A DNA stretch of 64,000 nt from Phycisphaerae bacterium (GTDB lineage: Bacteria > Planctomycetota > Phycisphaerae > Phycisphaerales > Phycisphaeraceae). Where the stretch lies: assembly GCA_030425705.1 (NCBI GenBank), contig JAUHZU010000002.1, positions 124,001-188,000 on the forward strand, in the 5' to 3' direction. Position 1 is the first letter of the stretch, and each line of letters opens with the position of its first letter. The translations under genes were made by a program, and so were the position numbers. Positions 8,191-16,113 of the stretch are shown here, in pieces. The notes below the pieces were generated by a model. The model searched no databases. It was not told the DNA's origin and saw only the letters and a program-made list of their open reading frames with translations.

Positions 8191-9035
8191 CGACCACCGC
8201 CTCTTCCACGACCGCCCCCCGGCCCCGGCGGTTCGCCGGCGAGAGCTGCGTCCGCGACGGCGAGATCATCGCACGCGGCGAGCCGATCGGGGCGCTGGTC
8301 GGCTCGACCAGCTACATCGAGATGGTGTTCTTCCAGCTGCTCGGCCGACTTCCCGCCCCGCGCGAGGCGGCGATGCTGGACGCGTACCTGGTGTCGCTCT
8401 GCGAGCACGGGGTGACTTCGCCCTCGACGCACAGCGCGCGGGTCGCCGCCAGCGTCCGCGCCCCGTTCGCCGCGAGCGCGATCGGGTTTATCTCGACCGC
8501 GATGGGCCCCTACCACTTCGGCGCGCTCGAACGCGCGATGGCCGAGCTGGTCGAGCTCGACCGCAGCGGCGCGTGCACGACCGGCTATGTCGAGGCGCGC
8601 ATCGACGCTGGCCAGCGTATCTGGGGCTACGGCCACCGCTTCCACACCAGCGCGGGTGACCCCGAGCCCCGCCGGCAGGTCCAGGAAGACGCCGACCCGC
8701 GCGTCCGCCGACTCATCCAGCTCGCCGACGAGCTTGGCTGGGACGGCCGACACCTCCGCCGGGTCCGCGAGATCGGCCGGCTGCTGCACGAACGCAAGCG
8801 CGTACCGATCAACATCGACGGCGTCGCGGCCGGGCTGCTGCTGGACATGGGCTTCGCCCCCGAGTCGGCATTGCTCTTTGTCATCATCGGCCGGCTGCCC
8901 AACATCGCCCGCCTCCACGCCGAGGAGCAACACGAACCGATCAACCGATTCGTGGCGCTCGCGACGCGCGATGACCCGGGCTTTGACCGCACCATCGACC
9001 GCGAACAGCACCCGCCTTCCGAGGACCCGCAGTGA
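8187..9035 (+). CDS. Citrate-synthase-fold enzyme, possible alternative homocitrate synthase
   Basis: A 282-residue protein, shorter than citrate synthase (about 370-430) and close in length to citryl-CoA-lyase-like domains. All three catalytic positions of citrate synthase can be matched: His in GPYHFGALE, His in GYGHRFH, and Asp in NIDGVAAGLLLDMG. RLPNIARLHAEEQ matches the C-terminal RxxGxxAHxxEQ region. The start at 8187 overlaps the lysK stop by four bases and the stop overlaps the next gene, so it is fully embedded in the lysine operon. Because no DRE-TIM-type homocitrate synthase is present, I infer that it may condense acetyl-CoA with 2-oxoglutarate. Citrate or methylcitrate synthesis, or lyase activity, remain alternatives. 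Confidence 0.75.
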   Translation: MTTTASSTTAPRPRRFAGESCVRDGEIIARGEPIGALVGSTSYIEMVFFQLLGRLPAPREAAMLDAYLVSLCEHGVTSPSTHSARVAASVRAPFAASAIGFISTAMGPYHFGALERAMAELVELDRSGACTTGYVEARIDAGQRIWGYGHRFHTSAGDPEPRRQVQEDADPRVRRLIQLADELGWDGRHLRRVREIGRLLHERKRVPINIDGVAAGLLLDMGFAPESALLFVIIGRLPNIARLHAEEQHEPINRFVALATRDDPGFDRTIDREQHPPSEDPQ

Positions 9036-9628
9036 CCGACCTGACGACCGAGGACTACGACCGCGTGCTCGGGCTTTTCCCCGTGCTCGCCGAGGTACGC
9101 GACGCGTCCTTGCGCATGCGCGTGGCATCGGCCTGGGACGACGCGATCCGCACGGGCAACGCCGGCCGGGGCTGGACCGTGCAGCAGCTCCGCGCGATCC
9201 CCTTCACGTTGCTGGCCGGCGAGACCCGCATGGGCTTTATCGAACACCTCAACAGCTGCGCCCTGCAGTGCCTCGCCATCGCGCGCGTGCTGGGCGAGAC
9301 GTTCGATGGCCGCGTCCCGATCGACCTCGATGTGCTGCTGGCCGGGGCGCTGCTCGCGGACGTGGGCAAGCTGGTTGAGTTCGAGTTGGACGCGGCGGGG
9401 AACCCGACGCAGGGCGAGACCGGCCGGCTCCTGCGGCACCCGTTCACCGGCGTGGCACTCGCGGACCGGCACGGCCTGCCGCCGGCGGTGATGCACCTCA
9501 TCGCCGCGCACAGCCACGAGGGCGACCGGATCGAGCGGTCCATCGAGTGCATCATCTTCCACCACGCCGACTTCGTGGACTTCGACATCGCGAAGTTCCT
9601 CGGCCGGCGTGCGGGACGGGGGGCGTGA
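9032..9628 (+). CDS. HD-domain-like protein with altered HD motif, in lysine operon
   Basis: A 198-residue all-alpha protein resembling HD-superfamily metal phosphohydrolases: EHLNSCALQC near residue 72, LLADVGKLVEF near 110 where HD enzymes usually read LLHDIGK, HPFTGVALADRHG near 140, AAHSHEGD near 160 and IIFHHADFVDFD near 175. The first residue of the HD dyad is thus Ala, although several other metal-ligand histidines and aspartates remain. Start and context (four-base overlap upstream, two-base gap downstream) tie it to the operon. Its job is unknown; it could be a hydrolase acting on a CoA or phosphorylated intermediate, or a non-catalytic partner. Confidence 0.6.
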   Translation: MTDLTTEDYDRVLGLFPVLAEVRDASLRMRVASAWDDAIRTGNAGRGWTVQQLRAIPFTLLAGETRMGFIEHLNSCALQCLAIARVLGETFDGRVPIDLDVLLAGALLADVGKLVEFELDAAGNPTQGETGRLLRHPFTGVALADRHGLPPAVMHLIAAHSHEGDRIERSIECIIFHHADFVDFDIAKFLGRRAGRGA

Positions 9629-9630
9629 GG

Positions 9631-11613
9631 ATGTCGGCCGAACCGAGGACCGCGATCGAGAAGATGGTCGCCCGCCACACCGTCGGGTGGGACGCCCCGC
9701 GCCCACCGCGCGCGGGCGACTTTGTCGTCATCCGCCCGCGGCACGTGATGACGCACGACAACACCAGCGCGGTGCTGCCGAAGTTCCGCGCGATCGCCGG
9801 GGCCGATGACCGGGTGTTGGACCCCGATCAGCCGGTGATCGCGATCGACCACGACATCCAGAACCACACGCCGGAGAACCTGGCCAAGTACGCGGCGATC
9901 CGCGCGTTCGCCGAGCGCCAGGGGGTCCGCTTCTACCCGCCGGGCCGCGGCATCGCGCACCAGGTCATGATCGAGGAGGGGCTGGTTACGCCCGGCTCGC
10001 TCGTAGTCGGTTCGGACTCGCACGCGAACATGTACGGCGCGCTGGGCGCGCTCGGCACGCCGGTCGTCCGCACCGATGCCGCGGCGATCTGGGCGACCGG
10101 GGAGACGTGGTGGCAGGTCCCGCCGCAGGTCCGCGTCGTGCTGCACAGCGAACTCCCCCCGGGCGTGACCGGCAAGGACGTGATCCTCACCCTGTGCGCA
10201 CTGTTCAACGCCGGCGAGGTGCTCAATACCGCCGTGGAATTCCACGGCGACGGGGTCCTGTCGCTGTCGATCGAAGACCGCCTGACCATCGCCAACATGA
10301 CCACCGAGTGGGGCGCGCTCGCCGGCTGGTTCCCGTTCGACGGCGTGGCCTACGCCTACCTGCGGGAACGCGTCAACGCGCTCGCCTCGGCGGGACGGCC
10401 CGCGCCCTGGGCGGACGGACTGGACCAGCAGTGGCACGACCGGTACCTTCTGACAGCCGACCCGGACGCGGTCTACGTTCGCGAGATCGAACTCGACCTC
10501 GCGACTCTCTCACCCCACGTCACCGGGCCGAACAACATCGGTAACGCCCGCCCCGCAAGCGAGCTCATGACGGAGCAGGTCCGCATCGACAAGGCCTACC
10601 TGATGGGCTGTGTCAACGGCCGGCTGAAGGACCTCGAGTCCGCCGCGCGTGTCTTCGAGGGCGGGCGTGCCGTCGCGCCGGGCGTCTCGTTCTACATCGC
10701 CGCGGCGTCCAGCGAAGTGGAAGACGCCGCCCGTGCGAGCGGTGCCTGGCAACGCCTGCTCTCGGCGGGTGCGGTCGCGCTCCCGCCGGGCTGCGGCGCG
10801 TGCATCGGGCTGGGCCGCGGCACCTTGGAGCCGGGCGAGGTCGGCATCAGCGCGACCAACCGGAACTTCGAGGGCCGCATGGGCTCGGCCGACGCCGAGT
10901 GCTACCTCGCCAACCCCGCGGTCGTGGCCGAGAGCGCCGCACGCGGGTACATCGCATCGCCCGACGATGTTTCACGGGAACCTTATGGCACCTGCCGGGC
11001 ATTCACTTCGCCGGGCGAGACGCAGACACCGCAGGCCATCGTCGACGGCTTCCCCAGTCGGTGCGTCGGCCGGGCGTTGTACCTGCCCCTGGACAACATC
11101 AACACCGACGGGATCTATGGCAAAGACGTCACCTACCGCGACGACATCACCCGCGAGCAGCAGCGCGGCCACGCGATGGTCAACTACGACCCGGCGTTCC
11201 GCGAGACCGTGAACGTAGGCGACATCCTCGTCACCGGGCGCAACTTCGGCACGGGTTCCAGCCGGGAACAGGCAGCGACAGCCCTGCTGTCGAGCGGCAT
11301 CCGCGTCGTGGTCGCGGCGAGCGCGAGCCAGACCTTCCAACGCAACGCCTTCAACAACGGGCTGGTCGTGATCGAGTGCCCGGCGCTGGCCGACCACCTG
11401 GCCGGCATGTTTGCGCAGCGGCTGGTATTGGGCGACCGCACGATCGTCGGCCCCGAGATCGCGGTCGACTTCGGTGCTTCCTCGGTGACCTGCGGCAGCG
11501 CGTCGTTTCGCTTTATGCCGGTGAGCGCTGTCGCGCAGCAGCTCGTTGTAGCCGGCGGCCTGGAGCCGTGGGTCGCCGGCCGGCTTAACCCGGCGGTCGG
11601 GGGGGCGCGATGA
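9631..11613 (+). CDS. Fused aconitase-family hydratase (LeuC-LeuD type; candidate homoaconitase)
   Basis: A 660-residue single-chain member of the aconitase superfamily in which the large catalytic (LeuC/HacA-like) and swivel (LeuD/HacB-like) parts are joined. The [4Fe-4S] ligands are visible as C327 in GCVNGRLKD and C388/C391 in CGACIGLGRG. The swivel begins near residue 480 with DNINTDGIYGKD and contains GTGSSREQAATALL. ATG 9631 is chosen because the upstream frame overlaps the HD gene. In this operon it most plausibly hydrates cis-homoaconitate to homoisocitrate, feeding the next gene's dehydrogenase. Isopropylmalate, citrate or methylcitrate chemistry cannot be excluded from sequence. Confidence 0.85.
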   Translation: MSAEPRTAIEKMVARHTVGWDAPRPPRAGDFVVIRPRHVMTHDNTSAVLPKFRAIAGADDRVLDPDQPVIAIDHDIQNHTPENLAKYAAIRAFAERQGVRFYPPGRGIAHQVMIEEGLVTPGSLVVGSDSHANMYGALGALGTPVVRTDAAAIWATGETWWQVPPQVRVVLHSELPPGVTGKDVILTLCALFNAGEVLNTAVEFHGDGVLSLSIEDRLTIANMTTEWGALAGWFPFDGVAYAYLRERVNALASAGRPAPWADGLDQQWHDRYLLTADPDAVYVREIELDLATLSPHVTGPNNIGNARPASELMTEQVRIDKAYLMGCVNGRLKDLESAARVFEGGRAVAPGVSFYIAAASSEVEDAARASGAWQRLLSAGAVALPPGCGACIGLGRGTLEPGEVGISATNRNFEGRMGSADAECYLANPAVVAESAARGYIASPDDVSREPYGTCRAFTSPGETQTPQAIVDGFPSRCVGRALYLPLDNINTDGIYGKDVTYRDDITREQQRGHAMVNYDPAFRETVNVGDILVTGRNFGTGSSREQAATALLSSGIRVVVAASASQTFQRNAFNNGLVVIECPALADHLAGMFAQRLVLGDRTIVGPEIAVDFGASSVTCGSASFRFMPVSAVAQQLVVAGGLEPWVAGRLNPAVGGAR

Positions 11614-12749
11614 AACGCTGCCGTATCGCGCTGTTGCCCGGCGACGGGATCGGGCCCGAGGTCGTCGCCGCCGCGCGCACCGTGCTGAACGCGGCCGGCT
11701 TCGAGGCCGACTACCCGGCCGGCCGGGTCGGCTGGGCGTGCTGGTGTGAGTCTGGCGACGCCCTGCCGCCAGAGACAATCGAGACCCTGCGCGGCTGCGA
11801 CGCGGCGCTGTTCGGCGCGATCACCAGTAAGCCCGCCGACGAGGCCGAAGCCGAGCTCGCCCCAACGCTGCGCGGCACGGGGCGGCGCTACACCAGCCCG
11901 ATCGTCCGTCTCCGGCAGCTGTTCGAGCTGCACACCGCGCTGCGTCCATGCCGGGCCATCCCCGGCAACCCGCTGAACCTCCGCGACGACATCGACCTGG
12001 TCGTCTTCCGCGAGAACACCGAGGGGTTGTACGGCGGGATCGAGTGGCACCCGCTGCCTGAGCCGCTCGCGCGCCAGATGGCCGACCCCGATACAGGCCA
12101 CCCCGCGAAGATGCGGCGCTGGTTCGATGCCGGGCTCGAGAGCGTTGCGGTCTCGACGCGCATCATGAGCCGGGCCGGCTGCGAACGCATCTGCCGCGCC
12201 GCCTTTGGCTACGCGCGGGACCACCACCGCCGGCGGGTCACGCTGCTGGAGAAGCCCAACGTCCTGCGCGAGACCGGCGGGCTGATGACCCGGGCCTTCC
12301 GCGATGTGGCGCGGCAGTACCCCGGTATCGAGGCGGCGGAGGCCAACATGGACGTCGCGTGTATGCACTTGGTCACCGACCCGACGCGCTTCGATGTGAT
12401 CGTCGCGGAGAACATGTTCGGTGACATCGCCAGCGACCTCGCGGCGGGGCTTGTCGGCGGGCTGGGCTTTGCGCCTTCATCGAATATTGGCGACGACTTT
12501 GCCGTCTTCGAGCCCACGCACGGCTCGGCCCCCGACCTCGCGGGGCAGGACCGAGCGAACCCCGTCGCCATGATCCTCAGCGCCGCGATGATGCTCCGCT
12601 GGCTCGGGGAGACGCCCAAGGCCGACGCCATCGAATCCGCTGTCGCCGACGCCGTGGCGGCCGGCGAGATCCAGACCCGCGACGTCGCCGGCCCCGCTGG
12701 CCGCGGAACCACCACCGGGACCGCGGCGCTCATCGCACAACGACTCTAG
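11610..12749 (+). CDS. Isocitrate/homoisocitrate/isopropylmalate dehydrogenase family enzyme
   Basis: A 379-residue beta-decarboxylating dehydrogenase. Family hallmarks are LLPGDGIGPEVVAAART at the N-terminus, the substrate loop FRENTEGLYGGIEWHP near residue 132, EKPNVLRETGG with the catalytic-type Lys near 212, the metal-binding DVIVAENMFGDIASDLAAGL near 260 and FEPTHGSAPDLAG near 297. The ENTEGLYGG substrate loop looks more like isocitrate or homoisocitrate dehydrogenase than isopropylmalate dehydrogenase. It overlaps the hydratase gene by four bases, so it is likely to make 2-oxoadipate from homoisocitrate for lysine. The exact substrate is inferred from the operon. Confidence 0.85.
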   Translation: MKRCRIALLPGDGIGPEVVAAARTVLNAAGFEADYPAGRVGWACWCESGDALPPETIETLRGCDAALFGAITSKPADEAEAELAPTLRGTGRRYTSPIVRLRQLFELHTALRPCRAIPGNPLNLRDDIDLVVFRENTEGLYGGIEWHPLPEPLARQMADPDTGHPAKMRRWFDAGLESVAVSTRIMSRAGCERICRAAFGYARDHHRRRVTLLEKPNVLRETGGLMTRAFRDVARQYPGIEAAEANMDVACMHLVTDPTRFDVIVAENMFGDIASDLAAGLVGGLGFAPSSNIGDDFAVFEPTHGSAPDLAGQDRANPVAMILSAAMMLRWLGETPKADAIESAVADAVAAGEIQTRDVAGPAGRGTTTGTAALIAQRL

Positions 12750-12773
12750 CGACCACCTCCGAGATACCCCCGC

Positions 12774-14228
12774 ATGCCGACCGCAACCATCGCCCCGCCG
12801 CCTTACCGCGCCGACCGCTTCATTGCGCGCGACCTCGCCGAGTGGGTCTCGGCTCTGCGCTACGAGGACCTGAGCCCCGAGTCGGTCGCGCTGGCCAAGC
12901 GTTTCTGGTTCGACTCGTTGGGCTGCGCGGCGGCGGGCAGCGCGACCCACGACGCGCGGATCCTGCTCGACCACACGCGCGCGATGGCCGGTGGCGCGCA
13001 CGGCCCGTGCGGCGTTTTCTGCAGTGAATTCAGCACGAACCCGGTCGACGCGGCGTTCCTCAACAGCCACCGGGTGCGCGCACTGGACTTCAACGATGTC
13101 TACTGGAAGGCCGACCCCGCGCACCCGTCGGACCTGATCTGCGGGCCCCTGGCGCTCTGCGAAGCGCTCGGGCGATCGGGCCGTGACATGATCCTCGCGA
13201 CCGTAGTCGTTTACGAACTGCAGTGCCGGTTCGCGGAGATCGGTCGGCCGGGCATCCGCGAGTACGGCTGGCACCACGCGACGCTGTCGGGCTTCGCCGC
13301 CGGGCTCGCCGCGGGCAAGGTCCTCGGGCTGTCGGTGGATGAGCTGGTCAATGCGACGGGTATCGCCGCGTCGCGCACCGGCTCGCTGGGCGCGGTGACG
13401 GCCGGCGACCTGACCATGATGAAGAACACGGTCGACCCGTGGGCCGCACGCATGGGGGTCGAGTCGGCGCTGCTCGCGCAGCGCGGCTATACCGGCCCGG
13501 CCCACATCATCGACGGCAAGGAAGGGCTCTTCCACGTCATGGGCCACAGCCGTGTCGCCGGCGAAGCGTGCTCCTTCGATGCCGAGGGCCTGACGCGTGG
13601 CCTGCCGACCTCGGCGGAGGCGCACTACCGCATCGCGGACTGCTCATTCAAGTCGTTCCCGGTCGAAGCGCTGATGCACGCGCCGCTGTCGGCTCTGATG
13701 TCGCTCAAGGCCGAGCACGCCTTTGCGAACGACGAGATCGACGAGGTGCGGGTCGAGGTGATCGCCCGCGCGGCGGACATCCTCGGCGACCCGAAGAAGT
13801 ACCGGCCCAAGACCCGCGAGTCCGCGGACCACTCGCTGCCCTACTGCTTCGCGGTCGGTCTGGCCGACGGCGCGATCGGGCCGGCGCAGTTCGACGCTGC
13901 GCGTGTGCGTGACGCGTCGCTGATCCCGCTCATGGACAAGGTCCGCGTGCTGCCGAACGAGGCTTTCGAGGCGCGTTTCCCCGCGGCGCAGCCCAGCCGT
14001 GTGACCGTGGTCCTGCATAACGGCATCGAACACACGGCGGTGGTCGAGTACCCGACCGGCGATCCCCGGAACCCGATGTCGGACGCCGCGCTCTCGGCGA
14101 AGTTCCGCGCCCTGGCCGAGCCGGTGCTGGGGGCCGAGCGTTGCGACCGGGTCTCTTCACTCGTGGCGGGCCTGGACGGCTTGGCTCATGTGCGCGAGCT
14201 TGTGGGCGCGATGGCGCTGCCGGCCTGA
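12774..14228 (+). CDS. MmgE/PrpD-family dehydratase, possible homocitrate dehydratase
   Basis: A 484-residue member of the MmgE/PrpD family, which includes 2-methylcitrate dehydratase and cis-aconitate decarboxylase. Visible family segments are FDSLGCAAAGSATHDAR near residue 46, HRVRALDFNDVY near 99, HPSDLICGPLALCEALG near 116 and GDLTMMKNTVDPWAARMG near 207. It is the last gene of the operon, 24 bases after the dehydrogenase. In the 2-methylcitrate cycle PrpD dehydrates and an aconitase rehydrates. By analogy I infer that this enzyme may dehydrate homocitrate to cis-homoaconitate, a step that some bacterial homoaconitases perform poorly or not at all. A separate role, such as propionate metabolism, is possible. 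Confidence 0.8.
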   Translation: MPTATIAPPPYRADRFIARDLAEWVSALRYEDLSPESVALAKRFWFDSLGCAAAGSATHDARILLDHTRAMAGGAHGPCGVFCSEFSTNPVDAAFLNSHRVRALDFNDVYWKADPAHPSDLICGPLALCEALGRSGRDMILATVVVYELQCRFAEIGRPGIREYGWHHATLSGFAAGLAAGKVLGLSVDELVNATGIAASRTGSLGAVTAGDLTMMKNTVDPWAARMGVESALLAQRGYTGPAHIIDGKEGLFHVMGHSRVAGEACSFDAEGLTRGLPTSAEAHYRIADCSFKSFPVEALMHAPLSALMSLKAEHAFANDEIDEVRVEVIARAADILGDPKKYRPKTRESADHSLPYCFAVGLADGAIGPAQFDAARVRDASLIPLMDKVRVLPNEAFEARFPAAQPSRVTVVLHNGIEHTAVVEYPTGDPRNPMSDAALSAKFRALAEPVLGAERCDRVSSLVAGLDGLAHVRELVGAMALPA

Positions 14229-14256
14229 CGCACGAATCAGGCACCGGCCCCGACGG

Positions 14257-15852
14257 TCAGGGCATCGGGACGGCGAGGTCCTTGACCTTCTTGTTGAGCG
14301 TGTTGCGGTTGATGCCCAGGAACTCGGCTGCGCGCAGCTTGACGCCGTTGCAGTGCACCAGCGCCTCGTGGATGAGCTGCCGCTCGACCTCGCCGACAAC
14401 CAGGTCGTAGACCTGCCCGTCATAGACCTGCAGCTGGCGGATCGCGTGGCCCGCCAGCTTGGCGCACAGCGCCTCGACGGTCTCGTCGGCCGCGTCGCTG
14501 CGCGTCTGCTCGGAAAACAACCGGACCTGAAGCGGCAGCAGGTCCATGCCCAACTCGTCGCCGGTCGACATCACCACCGCCCGCTCGATCGCGTTCTCCA
14601 GCTCCCGCACGTTGCCCGGCCAGGGGTAGCGCAGCAGCACGTTCAACACGTCCCGGCTGATCCGCGTGATCGATCGCTCGTTCTCTGCGTTGAATCGCTT
14701 GAGGAAGTGGTCGATCAGCATCGGGATGTCCTCGCGGCGCGAGCGCAGCGGGGGCAGGTTGATCGACACCACGCTCAGGCGGTAGTACAGGTCGTCGCGG
14801 AACGTGCCGGTGCGCGATTCTTCTTCAAGGTCGAGGTTGGTCGCCGCGATGATGCGGACGTCTGTCTTGATCGTCTTGTGGTCGCCGACGCGCTCAAACT
14901 CGCGCTCCTGCAGGACGCGCAGCAGCTTGACCTGCAGCGTCGGGTCCAGCGTGCCGACCTCGTCGAGGAACAGCGTCCCGCCGTCGGCCGCCTCGAACCG
15001 GCCGATCTTGTCGCGGACTGCGCCGGTGAATGCGCCCTGGATGTGCCCGAACAGCTCCGACTCGAGCAGCTGCGGCGACAGCGCGCCGCAGTTGACCTTA
15101 ATGAGCGGCTTGTCGCGGCGTGGCGAGTTGTAGTGGATCGCCTTCGCAACGAGTTCCTTCCCACAGCCGGTCTCACCCAGCAGCAGGCACGTCGCACGCG
15201 AGGAGGCGACCTGTGCGATCGTGCCGAGCACGTCCTCCATCGCCGGGCTGCTGCCGATGATGCTGTCGAAGCGGTACCGGCCGCGCAGGTCGTCGGTGAG
15301 CTGCTGCTTCTCCTCCAGCCACTGGTCCCGCTCCATGCGCACCTGGTGGTGGATGCGGATCGTCTGCGCGATCATCCCCGCGAAGATCGTGACCAGCCGC
15401 TGGTCCGACAGCAGCGTCGGCTCGTCGGTGAACGGCTTGAGCACGCCGATCGTGCCGACCGTCTGCTGGCCATTGAACACCGGCACGCAGAGGTAGCTCT
15501 GCCGCTTGCCCGCCGGGTCGGTGTCGGCCGAGCCCGTGCGGTTCAGGAAGTCCGGCTGCTTGGAGATATCCGGCACCACCGCCGGCTGACCGGTCTGGTA
15601 CACCCGCCCGGAGACCCCCTCCCCCGCCGCATACCGCCCCTTCCGCTGCTCCTGCGGGGACATCCCCACCGACGCCACGATGCGAAGCTGCTGCGTCGCC
15701 GGGTCTTCCAGCGTCAGTGCCGCCCGATCCAATCCCAGCGAGTGCCCAAGCACGGCCGTAGCTCGCTGAAAGACTTCTCCCAGCTCCATGCCGCCGCTTA
15801 GAATCTGACTGATCTCGACAAGCGTGTCTAATTCTTGAACATGTCGCTCCAT
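14257..15852 (-). CDS. Sigma-54-dependent transcriptional activator with GAF domain
   Basis: A 531-residue regulator of the NtrC class. An N-terminal GAF-type sensor (about residues 20-165) precedes an AAA+ domain with Walker A GETGCGKELVAKAIHYNS, the sigma-54 contact loop GAFTGA and the Walker B region GGTLFLDEVGTLDP. A Fis-type helix-turn-helix closes the protein (RAAEFLGINRNTLNKKVKD). There is no receiver domain, so a small ligand rather than a kinase probably controls it. The start at ATG 15852 is preferred to a frame extending 30 codons further. It is convergent with the lysine operon and its target genes are not evident in this window. Confidence 0.92.
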   Translation of the reverse strand: MERHVQELDTLVEISQILSGGMELGEVFQRATAVLGHSLGLDRAALTLEDPATQQLRIVASVGMSPQEQRKGRYAAGEGVSGRVYQTGQPAVVPDISKQPDFLNRTGSADTDPAGKRQSYLCVPVFNGQQTVGTIGVLKPFTDEPTLLSDQRLVTIFAGMIAQTIRIHHQVRMERDQWLEEKQQLTDDLRGRYRFDSIIGSSPAMEDVLGTIAQVASSRATCLLLGETGCGKELVAKAIHYNSPRRDKPLIKVNCGALSPQLLESELFGHIQGAFTGAVRDKIGRFEAADGGTLFLDEVGTLDPTLQVKLLRVLQEREFERVGDHKTIKTDVRIIAATNLDLEEESRTGTFRDDLYYRLSVVSINLPPLRSRREDIPMLIDHFLKRFNAENERSITRISRDVLNVLLRYPWPGNVRELENAIERAVVMSTGDELGMDLLPLQVRLFSEQTRSDAADETVEALCAKLAGHAIRQLQVYDGQVYDLVVGEVERQLIHEALVHCNGVKLRAAEFLGINRNTLNKKVKDLAVPMP

Positions 15853-16018
15853 TGTCTGCCTATTATCGCGCCGTGCGACGGGGTTGGCAAGTCGAATAGG
15901 CCCCCGTGCGCACAATAAACACGCTTGATGCAATTCTCGCACCCGGCGGGTTCAATTTTTATTGAATGTTGATTGGCAAGGGCTTAGCGGCCGGGCGGAT
16001 CCCGCCCGCGGCGGTCGC

Positions 16019-16057
16019 GTGCGCATGGCCCCGGTTCGTCGGCCAGGGGTGAGGGCC
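16019..16057 (-). repeat. Copy 1 of a 39-base GTGCGCA/GCCCCGG element
   Basis: These 39 bases match 42649-42687 at 31 of 39 positions. A further GTGCGCA copy lies 113 bases to the left at 15906, and the second element likewise has one 110 bases to its left at 42539. Each copy lies downstream of a minus-strand gene (a GNAT gene here, the phage-type repressor at the other copy) and can fold through CCCCGG and GGCC-like arms. The element may be a shared 3' processing or termination sequence or a mobile remnant; no function is proven. Confidence 0.4.
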
Positions 16058-16113
16058 CGGAACACGCACGGGCCAGCCACGGAGCCCCAGCACCCGCCCC
16101 CAACGCGACCGGC

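Noticed and set aside
15974-15988. TGGCA-N-GC motif resembling a sigma-54 promoter (-24/-12) upstream of the sigma-54 activator
   Set aside because: It lies on the plus strand and points at no plus-strand gene; two core positions deviate.
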